Shown piece by piece: positions 23,464 to 33,503 of a stretch of 64,000 nt of DNA (its first letter is position 1; every line of letters begins with the position of its first letter). A program made the position numbers and the translations under genes. Under the pieces are notes generated by a model. The model searched no databases. It saw only the letters and a list, made by a program, of their open reading frames with translations, and was not told where the DNA came from. Source of the DNA: Brachionus rotundiformis (Eukaryota; Rotifera; Eurotatoria; Ploima; Brachionidae); NCBI GenBank assembly GCA_016802295.1, contig JAESIW010000020.1, forward strand, positions 2,060,120 through 2,124,119, written 5' to 3'.

Positions 23464-25315
23464 TCATTTCTTTAAATAGATGTTATTTTTTTGCATGAAA
23501 TCTTCTATTTCCTCTACTGTCCTAGGCACATCTGTGAGTAATTCCGCACCATTTTCTGTAATGTAAATGTTATCCTCAATTCTAACACCGCCAATGCCTC
23601 TGAATTTTTCAATTTCTTCTTTTACCAAGTACTTACTTTTGACAGGATCATTAAAAGCCTCATTCAATAGCTTCAAAATGAAAAATAAAAGTAAGATTAA
23701 GTGTTTATAATTTTAAAAATACATAATCAATAAAATAAAGTCCGGGTTCGATAGTCAAAACCATTCCTTTTTCCAAAGTTCTCGTTGTTCGTAAAGATTT
23801 AAGTCCACTTTGCTTTGGTCTTTCAGTACCATCTGGATATCCACCTACATCGTGTGTGTCAATGCCTATCATGTGACCTAAACCATGTGGGAAAAATAAA
23901 GCGCTAATTCTATGCTCTAACATATCATTGATCTCGCCAACTAAAAGACCTGCAGCTTTTAAATCTTCTAGTATCACTCTGTCTGCTAACAAATGCATAT
24001 CATACCATGTTACACCTGGTTTCACTGCGTTTAAAACTGCGCGATTAGCTCTCAATGTTGCCTCATATATAATTTTTTGTCTGGGGTTAAATTTTCCATT
24101 AGATGGAAAGGTACAAGTTATATCACTTGCATAACAATAATATTCGCCACCCATATCAAATAAGCTTAAAAATTTTATTCTTATTTTAAACTGAAAAATA
24201 TTCATAAGTTACCAAAGATCATTTTCGTTTATGTGTTTATCATTCGGTGCACCTGCATGGCCATAATGAAGTACACTTCCATTATGACCACTTTAAAAAA
24301 AGTTCAAATTTTATCTTTTTAAGTTAAAAAAAAATATTATTACGTAGCGCAAATACATGTATAGCTCATGTGTCGCATACCGCCAATGCGATAGCAATGA
24401 TCCTGGAAAATACTTTCCATTTGAAATTCAAATAAACCTGGCTTTATGTTTTTCATCACTTCTTTATGAGCTTCACTTGATATCTTGTTTGTGTATCTCA
24501 ACACTTCAAGTTCTAAATCGGTCTTGTAAACTCGACTAAAATTTTAATTATAAAATTAAACTTTTTAATATTATAAAACTACCATTCGGATATATTCGGA
24601 TGAAGAATTGTCTTATTAACTTTAAATCTAAAACCAAAATAAAACTTGACCATAATAGATTTTATTTTATTTCACTTTTCTATCCCTTCAAAATTAGCCT
24701 CTTTACTATAATTTCCTGAATCTGTATTTAATCCATACTTAAAAATTTAAAAATTAATTTTATATATTAAAGAAATTAATTTTTTCAAACCAATGTGAGC
24801 AAAAGACTGGGATTTTTTTCTTTTAAAATTTCGGATATTTGATTTGTGAAAAAAACCTCGTCTACTTGATATTTTTCTTTGAAATAAGAAGCTGGTTGAA
24901 TTCTTAAATTTATTTTTGTTAATAATTTACCAAAAAAGGAATTCATTCATACTTTCCCATCCAGATAGCATACTCAGCTGGGAGCAAAGGCGCAAAAAGG
25001 ATCGAATTACCAGTGTCTACTTCGATTGCACCATAAAAATCCGGCTCAGTTACACCAAAGCACCAATGGAAGTAGGATTCCTTTTAAATCAAAATAATGA
25101 CTAAAATTAGTTTTCAATCTTATGGTTACCTGTCTGAAAATATCCTCATGATCAGAGCAGTATCTTGTGCTTGACTTACCACCTTCCAATATTACAATGG
25201 ATGATTTTGGTATATCTGACTGTCTCTTTAATCTTTGTACCAAATTTTTTCGATTTAAAGCAAACAATTGCATAGAAACCTTTAAGGCTTTATCACCAAG
25301 TTGATAATAAGACAT
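23464..25315 (-). CDS. PEPD: Xaa-Pro dipeptidase (prolidase)
   Basis: Nine exons on the minus strand: 25130-25315, 24953-25080, 24791-24902, 24676-24737, 24583-24627, 24344-24535, 24213-24290, 23723-24164 and 23464-23670. All junctions are in phase and total 483 residues (human 493). Prolidase is a cytosolic metalloenzyme cleaving X-Pro dipeptides in collagen turnover. Metal ligands are all present: the two Asp in LFDMGGEYYCYASDITC, His in PHGLGHMIG, Glu in LTIEPGLY and Glu in GGVRIEDN. The N-terminal domain opens with LGDKALKVSMQLFALNR. It has by far the densest intron content in the window (introns of 47-53 bases), in contrast to the mostly intronless neighbours. It converges with GALK2. 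Confidence 0.94.
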
Positions 25316-26130
25316 TTTATGAATTTATGAATAAAACGATACAAAAATTGAAAAAAAGTCGAGATTTTAATATTTATGAAGTCATGTGACCAACAATGCT
25401 ATTACGTTGTTGAGATTAGAATAGGAAAAGGGTGTTGTTGTTTAAATTTTTAAGTATTCTGTCTGAACAAATTTTTAATACATTTAAATAAAAATTTCTT
25501 AGATATAGTTTACTGATAAAAATAATAAAACTCAAAATTAATTTAATTAGCCAACTTTTTTTTGGCCTTTTTAATTAGGTTTTGTTACTCTATAAAATAC
25601 ATTATCAAAAATGAAATAAAAATTAAATGACATTTTTTTGTAAAATTTTTTTACAATTTTAAATTATTAAGAAAGTATTTTGCCACTAAGCTGCTTCTAA
25701 CTTGAATTTGACCAATTTAGTTAGCTGCTCATGAATTTGGTTTTGCTAATTTCATTTAAAAAAGAATATATATTTAATTAATTATCGTTGACATTAAGCT
25801 TTTTATTGATTTATAAAAGAATATATAACTTTATTCTAAAATTTTAAGCATTTTTTCGATTGATCAGTAAAACAATGATTTTTATAATTTTGTTTGGAAA
25901 AATGAAGTTCTTATTTAATAATAAATGCATTAGTTAAATTTTAAAATTTATTTGATCAAAAATTAAAATTTTATTTTAAATAAATATAATTTTTAGATTA
26001 AAATATAAAATTACACTAATATGTTTATTTAATGTCAATTAATCTTGACCTATTATTGGACTTGCACTTGACAAATTTTACAAAATAATCGATCATATCG
26101 ACTTTAATTAAAATTGCATAGCCAAAAAAA
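25316..26130. other. Intergenic, nothing recognised
   Basis: About 815 bases of AT-rich DNA between two minus-strand genes (prolidase and the nucleotidase). It should contain the prolidase promoter. No repeats or coding patches are seen. Confidence 0.5.
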
Positions 26131-27441
26131 TTAAATAATTGATCTTATAATTGCATTTGGGATTATAAATGTATCGTCTTTGATTATTACAATATCATAC
26201 ACTTCCATATATTTTTTTAATTGTTCCTCGACCTTATCATTTAAAAATCCGATCTTAAGAACATGGTGCAAAGATGGAAACCCGTTTGCCATATCTATGT
26301 CTCCCAGTGAATCTCCTAACAAGACTACATTAGGTCTATTAAGAATGGAAGCTTCGTGTTTGGTATCCAATAAAACACCTTCATTCTTGTTAAATATGTG
26401 TATAAGATTTCCGCTAAATCCGTTTATCTTGTTTGTTGTTTCATCGAAAGTCATAAAATTTGAAACTATAGTCATATTTTTGTAAGAACCACATTCTTGT
26501 ACAATCCATTCTTCAATAATGTTGCCTATACCAGCCGAAAATATCAGCAATGGTACTTCGTGCCTTTCCAATGTATGGAAAAACCACTTGCAGCCATTTT
26601 TTAAATGAGTTGTTGAATTCTGGACAATGTCTTTAATATTAGTTGATTCTATTTGTGTTTTGACAACTAAATCTAGAGATTTAGTCCACCATTCAATCAT
26701 AAATGGCAGCTTCTTTTCTTTACTCATGTGGACATCATGCTCGATTGGAAGATAGTAATCTCTTAATTTTTTAAACTTAAATATTGTGTCAATTTTTATT
26801 CTAGTTCAAATTATCAAGACAAAAGTTTATCTTACTTGTCCTCTTAATTCTGAAGATACATAAGGGCTCATTTCAATGACAGCTAAAAAATTAATTATTA
26901 TCGGCATATAAAAATTGAAATTTAATTTGTGTTTTTAATAGTATTTAATGGCTTAGTTAATTACCATTTGAAGTTATACAAGGCTGACCATTATAGCTGC
27001 ATAGGCTAATTGTTCGGTCAAAGTCTGAAACGACTTGAAGCCGTTCTTTTCCACTGTTGACAAAATTTTGTAGCATCGTCTCAACATAATTGGGATCCTT
27101 TATTTTCACATTTTTACTTTTGAGCTCCGGTATCTTAAAAATTATAAATTTAATTAATCTATTTTTTACTGAAACTAATTGATTAAAAGATGGAGCAATC
27201 ATTTAAAGATGAGTTAAATTTTAATCACCGTTTCAATAATTTTTTGAATTGTTCTCTTTTTTCTAAACGATTTATATCGAGTGTAAAAATAACTGAGGGC
27301 AATTGTGAAACCAATTGCACTGATGCTCACCGTAACCAGAATTCCTTGATATTTAGTGTTGACATTTGGTTTGGTTGAATTTGGCGAAAAAAAATAAACC
27401 AATTGCCGTAGCGAGCTTGGTATTTTGGATACAGAAGTCAT
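26131..27441 (-). CDS. NT5C3A: Cytosolic 5'-nucleotidase III (pyrimidine nucleotidase)
   Basis: Four exons on the minus strand, 27229-27441, 26965-27133, 26836-26882 and 26131-26775, all in phase, give 357 residues. This HAD-superfamily enzyme dephosphorylates pyrimidine (and m7G-type) mononucleotides. HAD motif I is SDFDRT with the nucleophile D108 and D110. The core continues with FMIEWWTKS, IFSAGIGNIIEEW (motif II region), SNFMTFDE, then the phosphate/Mg motif LLGDSLGDIDMA. Exon 1 adds a hydrophobic segment at about 34-52 (ILVTVSISAIGFTIALSYF) followed by RYKSFRKKR. This could anchor the enzyme to a membrane; human NT5C3A isoforms also have an alternative N-terminus. The NT5C3A versus NT5C3B assignment is not separable here. 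Confidence 0.9.
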
Positions 27442-28361
27442 TCTAAAGAAACAATTTTAAAAATGTTAAATTTGTTTTAGATGTATCCTTAGTTTCGAAT
27501 TAGAACTAATTTTATTCTAAATTTTTAAATATTTAGAACACTATAATGCTTACTAAATTTGCTATCTCTTAATTTATGCTCAAAATAATCATTTTATGAT
27601 TATTATTATGGGTTTTAAAGCGTTTTGGAAATAGCTTTCTAATAAATCAATTTATTATAATGTGGCCCCAAATTGTAGCTGAATTTGACTTTGAGTCTAA
27701 TAACAACAATTGTATGATACTAAGAAAGATATTAGGGAATTTTTAGTATTTCATATTTAACCAAAATAAGTTAAAATATTTTTAAAATTTCGGCTAATTT
27801 TCTAAATTCAACTTGGAAACTTTATAGGCATTTTTTGCTTATTAAGCAATTAAAAGGTTTAAAAAAAAAATTTTTTTTGTCTTTGATATAATTTTGTTAT
27901 ATTTATAGTTGATCAAAAAATGGCTAAATAATTCTATATCCTAACACATTTTCAAAAATGGTATTGATAATATCAAATTAAGTTGAATATAGTTGATGAT
28001 TAAAAAAAATTCGAAAACATATGAGAGAAATAAAAATTAATTTTATTAATACTCTTTTGAATCAAGTTAAACTTCCTTTTTAGCCTCATTTAATTGACGT
28101 AATGTTGGAACCCGTACAACCTGAACCTAATCCGGCCAAAAATTTTTAAAACTGTGACCGTGTCCGCTTAGCCTGCCTACTTATAAGCGAGGGTCATTTT
28201 GCCGGAATTTATTAAATTTAAAGGATTTAAAAAAAAAAGTTATTTTATTAAATTATTTTATTTGTTTAAAAATAAGTAAATATAATAAGAACTATTTAAA
28301 AATTTATTAATAACAACTAAAACAATTTGATAAATATTTTTTATCTTAATTCTTTAAATTT

Positions 28362-28587
28362 AAATTACCGTAATGCCTTGCCCCCTAATGCATTGCACTT
28401 TAAACCAGAATTCTGGATTTTAATGCTGCATTTAACCCACTTTTTTTTCCAGATACGCTGCGACTAAAAATGCTGCAGTTAATGTCAAAATTTTGGTATA
28501 AATGCCGCATTAAATAAGTAAAAAATATGTAAAAAATAATTAAAATTAAAAAATAATAAAAAATAATAAAAATAGAAATTAATAATA
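28362..28587. mobile_element. MITE copy 2, right end deleted
   Basis: It starts with the same terminus as the 14.9 kb element (TTACCGTAATGCCTTGCCCC) and follows the same interior (CCAGAATTCTGGATTTTAAT, GATACGCTGCGACTAAAAAT, TGCCGCATTAAAT). It runs into an A/T-rich tract and stops without the second inverted repeat. Directly next to it (28589-28634) is the repeat shared with 5429-5472. Confidence 0.8.
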
Positions 28588-28588
28588 A

Positions 28589-28634
28589 TGACCCCCTAAA
28601 ACCGACCTCCAAATGGACCGGATTCGTCTGGCCG
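28589..28634. repeat. Dispersed repeat, second copy
   Basis: It carries CCCCCTAAAACCG, then CCAAATGGACCGGATTCG, then TCTGGCC, as at 5429-5472. Together with the inverted-looking AATCCGGCC near 28131 it may mark the ends of a small DNA element into which the MITE inserted. Confidence 0.55.
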
Positions 28635-28656
28635 CAACCAACACTATTAAATATTG

Positions 28657-28902
28657 TTATAAAAAAGTTGTTTTTGTGGTAAAATAAATATGGAGTTGTC
28701 CCAGTTGTAAATCTACAGGTAGCTGTTTTAAATATGAGGATCGAATTAACATGTCTACCAGGGTACAATCATATTGCATAAGCGTAATTTCTTCTGAAAT
28801 TTTGTCCATTTTTTCCAAAATACTTATTTGCTGGTATTTCCTTTTCATGTTAAGTTTTTTTTGCACTTTTATGAAAATAATTTTGATAATTAATAAAATC
28901 AT
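28657..28902 (-). CDS. Small uncharacterised open frame beside MITE
   Basis: An 81-codon frame, hydrophobic at its start and then SILEKMDKISEEITLMQYDC and LVDMLIRSSYLKQLPVDL. The middle has coding-like composition, but there is no recognisable domain and no supporting splice structure. It could be the surviving exon of a gene interrupted by the adjacent transposons, or spurious. Confidence 0.25.
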   Translation of the reverse strand: MILLIIKIIFIKVQKKLNMKRKYQQISILEKMDKISEEITLMQYDCTLVDMLIRSSYLKQLPVDLQLGQLHIYFTTKTTFL

Positions 28903-29221
28903 TTTAAAAAATATTCTTATTCTTCTTTATTTATACAGATAATTGGCAAAAAGTTTCTTGGGAAAAAAGATAGACTTTTTTATGTGATATTATGACATTT
29001 TGTGATTTAGAATTTAATTATTAGTCTTATTATAGAAATATCAATAATTTTTCACATTTAGGGAAAAATAAATATAGTATTAGATGTAGTCAAGTAAGAT
29101 ATTAATTTTGATAAGAGTGTATAGAAAAATTTCCATGGTGATGATGTCTAATTTGAATTTAAGAGGAAGCATTTATAATTCAAAATTGATAAAATATTTT
29201 TGAAAAGCTTAATTATTTAGA

Positions 29222-30679
29222 ATGGAAGGATCAAGTTTTGTTCAAATTTTCCAAATGAAAAAACTTAATGAAGCTATTTTTAATTCAATATTCGAGACTA
29301 TCAGACCCTTGTATGCTAGCCAAGAAATTACAAAATGCATTAGCGAAGACGAAAGATTCTATTTTACAAAATGTCCATTGACTATTTTAGAACAAATTGT
29401 CAATCAGCCAAATTTAAATGATGCTTTTGTAAATTTTTTTTATAAAATGATCAAATCTTATCACAAATCAAACATCTGTTCAACAAAAACTGCCATTATG
29501 TTTACAATCATTCTACTCAGAAGATCCAACTACATCAAAGATGTAAACAGTTTAGAATCAGAGAAACTCAAAGAAAGTTTGTCAATAATTTTTAGACAAA
29601 TGATTGAACTAGCAAAAAGTAGATATTTATCTTTTTCAGAAACAATTGATGAAAATTTTATAAAAAATCTTTGTAGACATGATCGCAAAATTTCAAATGT
29701 TTTAAATGAGATTTATAAAAAATTTTCTAAATTTGGTCTAAGATTTAATACAGCCAATATAAATTTATGTATCATTAGTGGTAAAAAGTATAAAAATAAT
29801 CAAAATTTGATACAAGAAAACTTTAACTTTAGATTCAAAAGAGGATCATACTATGCGATAGATAACTGTGAAAATTTTTTTCATCTTAATTTAAAAAGTT
29901 TAAAAGGTTTAGTTTTTGATTCAAATTTAAGTCCAGATTTTGTCCATATGGGATATAATAAATCATTAAAAATAGAAAAATTCTATAATGAAATAAAAAA
30001 CGAGTCGTATGAAAACGAATGGTACAATCAAGTGACAGACATATTAAAAAATAATAATATAAAAATTTTACTTTTAAAAGATTCTCTAGAATCAAGATTG
30101 GCGCAATATTGTGATTCTAACAAAATTTTAGTTTTTAAACATTTCAACAAGTTAGATCATTTAAAAAAGTTTTCATTAAGTTATATTAGTGATTTTGATT
30201 CAAGACACATTTTAAATATAAAAATTGAATTTCTTAAGAAAAAGTCCAAAGTCATGGAAAAAGGTCTTAATGGAGATTATGTTAAACTTATATTTCCAGC
30301 TCTTGAGAATACTTTTACATTAATAATTGAAAATAGGCTTATAAATACGGAAAAAATGATTACTGAAAATTTAAAACACAATCTTAAAAGACTAGAAAAT
30401 GTTATAAATGAAGGTTATTTTTTAGACAGTGTTAATATTGAAAAAGGGTTATCAGAGGAATTAAAATGTTTGAAAAATTATACTTCAAATGTTTATTATC
30501 AAATTGCAAAAAATATTCTAGTTGAATCCCTAATGGAAATATGTTTTTTAAAAGAAGTAAATTTTAATAAAGAAAAATGTATTGTTGATGATGTAACAAG
30601 TAAAATAAAGGCATGGGAAACTGCATTGTTTATAAATAATTTTTTTCTTAGTTCTGACTTTTCTTTGTTATTTAACTAG
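29222..30679 (+). CDS. BBS12: BBS12-like group II chaperonin-related protein
   Basis: Single exon, 485 residues. In vertebrates BBS12 works with MKKS/BBS6 and BBS10 in the chaperonin-like complex that assembles the BBSome for ciliary trafficking. Evidence is similarity of pattern rather than catalytic motifs. HMGYNKSLKIEKF corresponds to the human HLGFNKS region. IKILLLKDSLESRLAQYC corresponds to the apical 'VNLVLVQGNVSERL' segment. Near the end, VTSKIKAWETALFINNFFL matches the chaperonin-type C-terminal helix (KIEAWRRAL). The ATP-binding GDGT of true CCTs is absent, as expected for BBS12. Length is well below human BBS12 (710), mostly through missing inserts. It is convergent with SH3 copy B; the two 3' ends lie about 125 bases apart. 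Confidence 0.6.
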   Translation: MEGSSFVQIFQMKKLNEAIFNSIFETIRPLYASQEITKCISEDERFYFTKCPLTILEQIVNQPNLNDAFVNFFYKMIKSYHKSNICSTKTAIMFTIILLRRSNYIKDVNSLESEKLKESLSIIFRQMIELAKSRYLSFSETIDENFIKNLCRHDRKISNVLNEIYKKFSKFGLRFNTANINLCIISGKKYKNNQNLIQENFNFRFKRGSYYAIDNCENFFHLNLKSLKGLVFDSNLSPDFVHMGYNKSLKIEKFYNEIKNESYENEWYNQVTDILKNNNIKILLLKDSLESRLAQYCDSNKILVFKHFNKLDHLKKFSLSYISDFDSRHILNIKIEFLKKKSKVMEKGLNGDYVKLIFPALENTFTLIIENRLINTEKMITENLKHNLKRLENVINEGYFLDSVNIEKGLSEELKCLKNYTSNVYYQIAKNILVESLMEICFLKEVNFNKEKCIVDDVTSKIKAWETALFINNFFLSSDFSLLFN

Positions 30680-30803
30680 GTTTAATTTTAAAATTATTAT
30701 TTCAATAAATAGTTAGATTTTTGTTTTAATTGAATTTTAAATATGTTTATTGATAAAATGTATTTTAAATAAATAAATATATACAAAAAAAGAAATTTTT
30801 AAA

Positions 30804-31559
30804 TTAAAAACTAGTTAATTGTTTTATATCGGATAAAAATTGGGTTAATTTACAAATGGTAAAACTTGGTACATATCCACATTGATTTGTCACTACATTT
30901 TTCACATAACAAAAATCAGAATTTTCACTTAAAATTAAAAGACGATCAGAAAAATTAATGGATAATTCTTTTCCACATTTAGCTGTGTATGATACTCTAC
31001 AAACATAGATTTCATATTCACTTTCTTCTATTTCCGCGTCAGCATCTGATGACAGTAGGCTTATAGACTGTTCAAAGTTAAATTGGTTAGCTGACTGAAA
31101 GTCATTTGATTCAAATCCAAATGATTCAATTTGCATTTGAGAAAATCGAGTCGTATTTTGTCTACATTCTGGTGATTGGTATAAAACATTTGAATAAGCA
31201 GATGAGATGTTGGATCCATAATCAGAAGTAGTGCTTTCTAATATATCTGAACAAGATGAATTTGAATAAGAAATTGAAATTCTATCCGATAGATCAGGTG
31301 AAGCGATTAAGAATGGATACTTGGAAATGTTAATTGTAGATTGATCACACTCTTCAGTTGAATGATCATTGAACAAGTTGGCTCTTGCAATACTTTTTTT
31401 GAGTGTTTTTGGTAAAGAATTGATTTTGACAGGTGTTGTCATATCTACTTGAGTTATTGAGACATAAGTAGATTGAACTGATTGATCTTGGTGACCACAT
31501 AGACCATTGTTGAATCGTGATTTGGCTTTCTTGATCAAGTTGGTAAATTGGATGGGCAT
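30804..31559 (-). CDS. SH3-domain protein of a three-copy family, copy B
   Basis: Single exon, 251 residues, intact. It differs from copy A at about ten positions, mostly in the Ser-rich middle (for example NISSAYS versus NSSIAYS, FEQSISLLSS versus FENSISLPSS) and the acidic lead-in to the SH3 domain (ESEYEIYV). The SH3 region and the basic N-terminus are conserved. No frameshift or stop is seen, so the duplicate is under some constraint or is recent. The start codon context (AAAAAATGCCC) is the same as in copy A. Confidence 0.8.
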   Translation of the reverse strand: MPIQFTNLIKKAKSRFNNGLCGHQDQSVQSTYVSITQVDMTTPVKINSLPKTLKKSIARANLFNDHSTEECDQSTINISKYPFLIASPDLSDRISISYSNSSCSDILESTTSDYGSNISSAYSNVLYQSPECRQNTTRFSQMQIESFGFESNDFQSANQFNFEQSISLLSSDADAEIEESEYEIYVCRVSYTAKCGKELSINFSDRLLILSENSDFCYVKNVVTNQCGYVPSFTICKLTQFLSDIKQLTSF

Positions 31560-31635
31560 TTTTTTAAATTATTATTAATTATTTTAAATGTAATATGAAA
31601 ATTTGTTTTTCTGATGATGGAAAAAATTTTTAATA

Positions 31636-31725
31636 TTTATACTTCTATATGATACACCAAGGATTCATGATAATATAGAAATTCTTTGAAAGTGATCAAG
31701 TTTTTATCTACTTCTTTCGGTAAAA
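31636..31725 (-). promoter_or_regulatory. Conserved upstream region of SH3 copy B
   Basis: On the minus strand it carries ACCGAAAGAAG (31711-31722 region) and then CTTTCAAAG (31684-31692). After these comes ATATAGAAGTATAAATA at about 31636-31652, the counterpart of the TATA-like element in copy A. Spacing to the ATG is about the same as in copy A. Confidence 0.5.
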
Positions 31726-32038
31726 CAAAGATTCTTATGTATTCACCTTTAATTAAAAGAAAATGATACTTTTTTCCTAGTTAATTCGTTTTGTATCAAT
31801 TAAGCCATCTACTTATAGTGAAATTATTTGAGTATAATTTGAATATAATCCAATTAAATAGGTATATGTTACTCAATTTGTTTTTGGATCTAGCCGAATT
31901 AATGGTAAATTGATTTTTAGTACAGAAATCGGTGCCATAATTTACAGCAATTATCATTAATAACGAATTACAGTTTAATTATTTATTTGAATTATTATTA
32001 TATTTATTGAAAGAAAAAAATTATATTAATATTAGACC

Positions 32039-32045
32039 AAAAAAA
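32039..32045 (-). terminator. Pol III T-run terminator of tRNA-iMet copy B
   Basis: Seven T residues on the minus strand, two bases beyond the tRNA 3' end. Confidence 0.8.
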
Positions 32046-32046
32046 G

Positions 32047-32118
32047 TAGCAGCGAATGGTTTCGATCCACCGACCTCTGAGTTATGAGCCCAGCACGCTT
32101 CCACTGCGCCACGCTGCT
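32047..32118 (-). tRNA. Initiator tRNA-Met (CAU), copy B
   Basis: Identical over 72 bases to the plus-strand gene at 11248-11319, with the same A box, B box and wobble-bearing T stem. The spacer downstream has diverged slightly from copy A, so identity of the tRNA itself suggests either selection or recent duplication. Confidence 0.95.
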
Positions 32119-32513
32119 TGATTTTTTTAACAAAACAATTTTTATTATGAATAAATATGTAATATAGTTTATTTTATATAAACATATACACCAAGGTTTA
32201 ATAATAAAATAGAATAAACATATAAAGATTTCTAATAATTTTAAATCATAGTCTTCTCTCTGATAAAATACACATTCCTCGTATTTTATTTTGTTTCTTA
32301 AAAAAAATAATTCAACATTTTAAATAATGACAAATAATTATAAAAAATTTCATAATTGAAAAATTGAGTTTTAGCAAAACAAATTTATAAATCTAATCAG
32401 AAATTATCTTTTATTTTAATTTTATTAAAAAATAATAATTAAGTCAAAAAAGACTCATTAGATAAAATATTAAATCATATTAAATTGAAATAGGCATCTC
32501 GAAAATTAACAAT
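32119..32513. other. Intergenic, nothing recognised
   Basis: AT-rich spacer between the tRNA and the 3' end of ATG3. No feature is visible apart from the few duplicated bases beside the tRNA. Confidence 0.5.
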
Positions 32514-33503
32514 TTATATTGTGATATTTCTAGTATAATCATATTCAATAGTTGGTATAACAGACTGGACAAATTTTAAAAATACCATTAAATAACTATG
32601 AACTTCAAGTTCTTTACCAGACTCAGCCATTAAGTTCATAAGTTTTTTCATAACTTCAGCATGTCTACATGGATGAATGGAAGCCATTAAAGTACCTGGT
32701 ATGTGTGGATGAGTTTCAAATGTAACTGTTTTCTTTGCGTGATCTTCACTAATATCATCGTACATTTGTTCAATTGTCAAAGGTTTATTGTTTTCATCGT
32801 ATCCAGATAACCATAAACGAGGTGTACGATAGTAGTTATCATATGTAATATTTAAATCATAGGTGCGAGTTGGGATGAATATTTCCTCTTCCTGGTCAGC
32901 TTGGACTGGTTTAGCATCTGCTTTAGCTTCTTGTTTAGTTGGTTTGGTAATAACAGTTGTCTCATCGTTATCGATTACATTATGGTCGTATTCATCCATA
33001 TCTAAAGCTTCTTCGTCATCATCTTCTTCGTCTTCTTCTCTTTCCAAATCTTTAATATTCTTTATTTCTTCTTCTCTATCATTTTGATCTCTATCATCAA
33101 CTATTTCTTGAGCCTGATTTGTACCTTGACCAGAATTTGTGTCCAAAAAATGAGTATCAACCCATCCTCCTTCACCGGATTCGACTTCTATTACTTTTTC
33201 TTGTGTGTTTTTAAATGATTCCATCAAATGTCTACAACGTTTGGTACATGGTACATTTTTAGTTATTAAAAATTGTTTTTCAGGTGGCAAATAATCTTTG
33301 CATGCTTTTGGGTTAGTTATGTTCGCCCATTGCCAAGTAGGACAATGTCCAGTCAAAAAATCTCCTGCAATTACAAATTCTTCAGGTGTTATAAAACCAG
33401 TTTCTCGGAATTTGGATTCTTTCAAAACAGGCGTAAAAGTATCAGCAATATTAAGTGCTGCATTTAATGCTCTATTCTTGATTTCATTAAAGACACTAGA
33501 CAT
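32514..33503 (-). CDS. ATG3: Autophagy E2-like enzyme ATG3
   Basis: Single exon, 329 residues (human 314). ATG3 transfers ATG8/LC3 from ATG7 to phosphatidylethanolamine on the phagophore. The N-terminal amphipathic membrane helix (SVFNEIKNRALNAALNIADT) and FRETGFITPEEFVIAGDFL are present. The E2 core carries the catalytic Cys279 in ASIHPCRHAEVMK, and the C-terminal FLKFVQSVIPTIEYDYTRNI is typical. The flexible insert before the core is a longer acidic region (about 135-195, many Asp/Glu) than in vertebrates, with DDDEEALDMDEYDHNVIDND as a likely ATG7-binding stretch. The start at 33503 matches the family N-terminus. Confidence 0.95.
   Translation of the reverse strand: MSSVFNEIKNRALNAALNIADTFTPVLKESKFRETGFITPEEFVIAGDFLTGHCPTWQWANITNPKACKDYLPPEKQFLITKNVPCTKRCRHLMESFKNTQEKVIEVESGEGGWVDTHFLDTNSGQGTNQAQEIVDDRDQNDREEEIKNIKDLEREEDEEDDDEEALDMDEYDHNVIDNDETTVITKPTKQEAKADAKPVQADQEEEIFIPTRTYDLNITYDNYYRTPRLWLSGYDENNKPLTIEQMYDDISEDHAKKTVTFETHPHIPGTLMASIHPCRHAEVMKKLMNLMAESGKELEVHSYLMVFLKFVQSVIPTIEYDYTRNITI

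Larger units (their letters stand above)
27442..29221. other. Repeat-rich intergenic region
   Basis: About 1.8 kb. It holds two fragments sharing an AATCCGG terminal motif (around 28131 and 28618) that flank the deleted MITE copy at 28362-28587, and a minus-strand open frame at 28657-28902. The rest is AT-rich. The nested arrangement suggests one element inserted into another. Confidence 0.6.
30657..32130 (-). repeat. Duplicated segment, copy B (tRNA-iMet + SH3 gene)
   Basis: Inverted counterpart of 11228-12697. It has the same order on the minus strand: tRNA-iMet, ~490-base spacer, SH3 gene and 3' flank. Here the 3' flank runs into the intact 3' end of the BBS12-like gene, so this is likely the source location. 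Confidence 0.85.

Noticed and set aside
27442..28361. Possible extra exon of the nucleotidase upstream of 27441
   Set aside because: The 27441 ATG opens a complete in-phase model with a plausible N-terminal anchor; nothing coding-like was found upstream.
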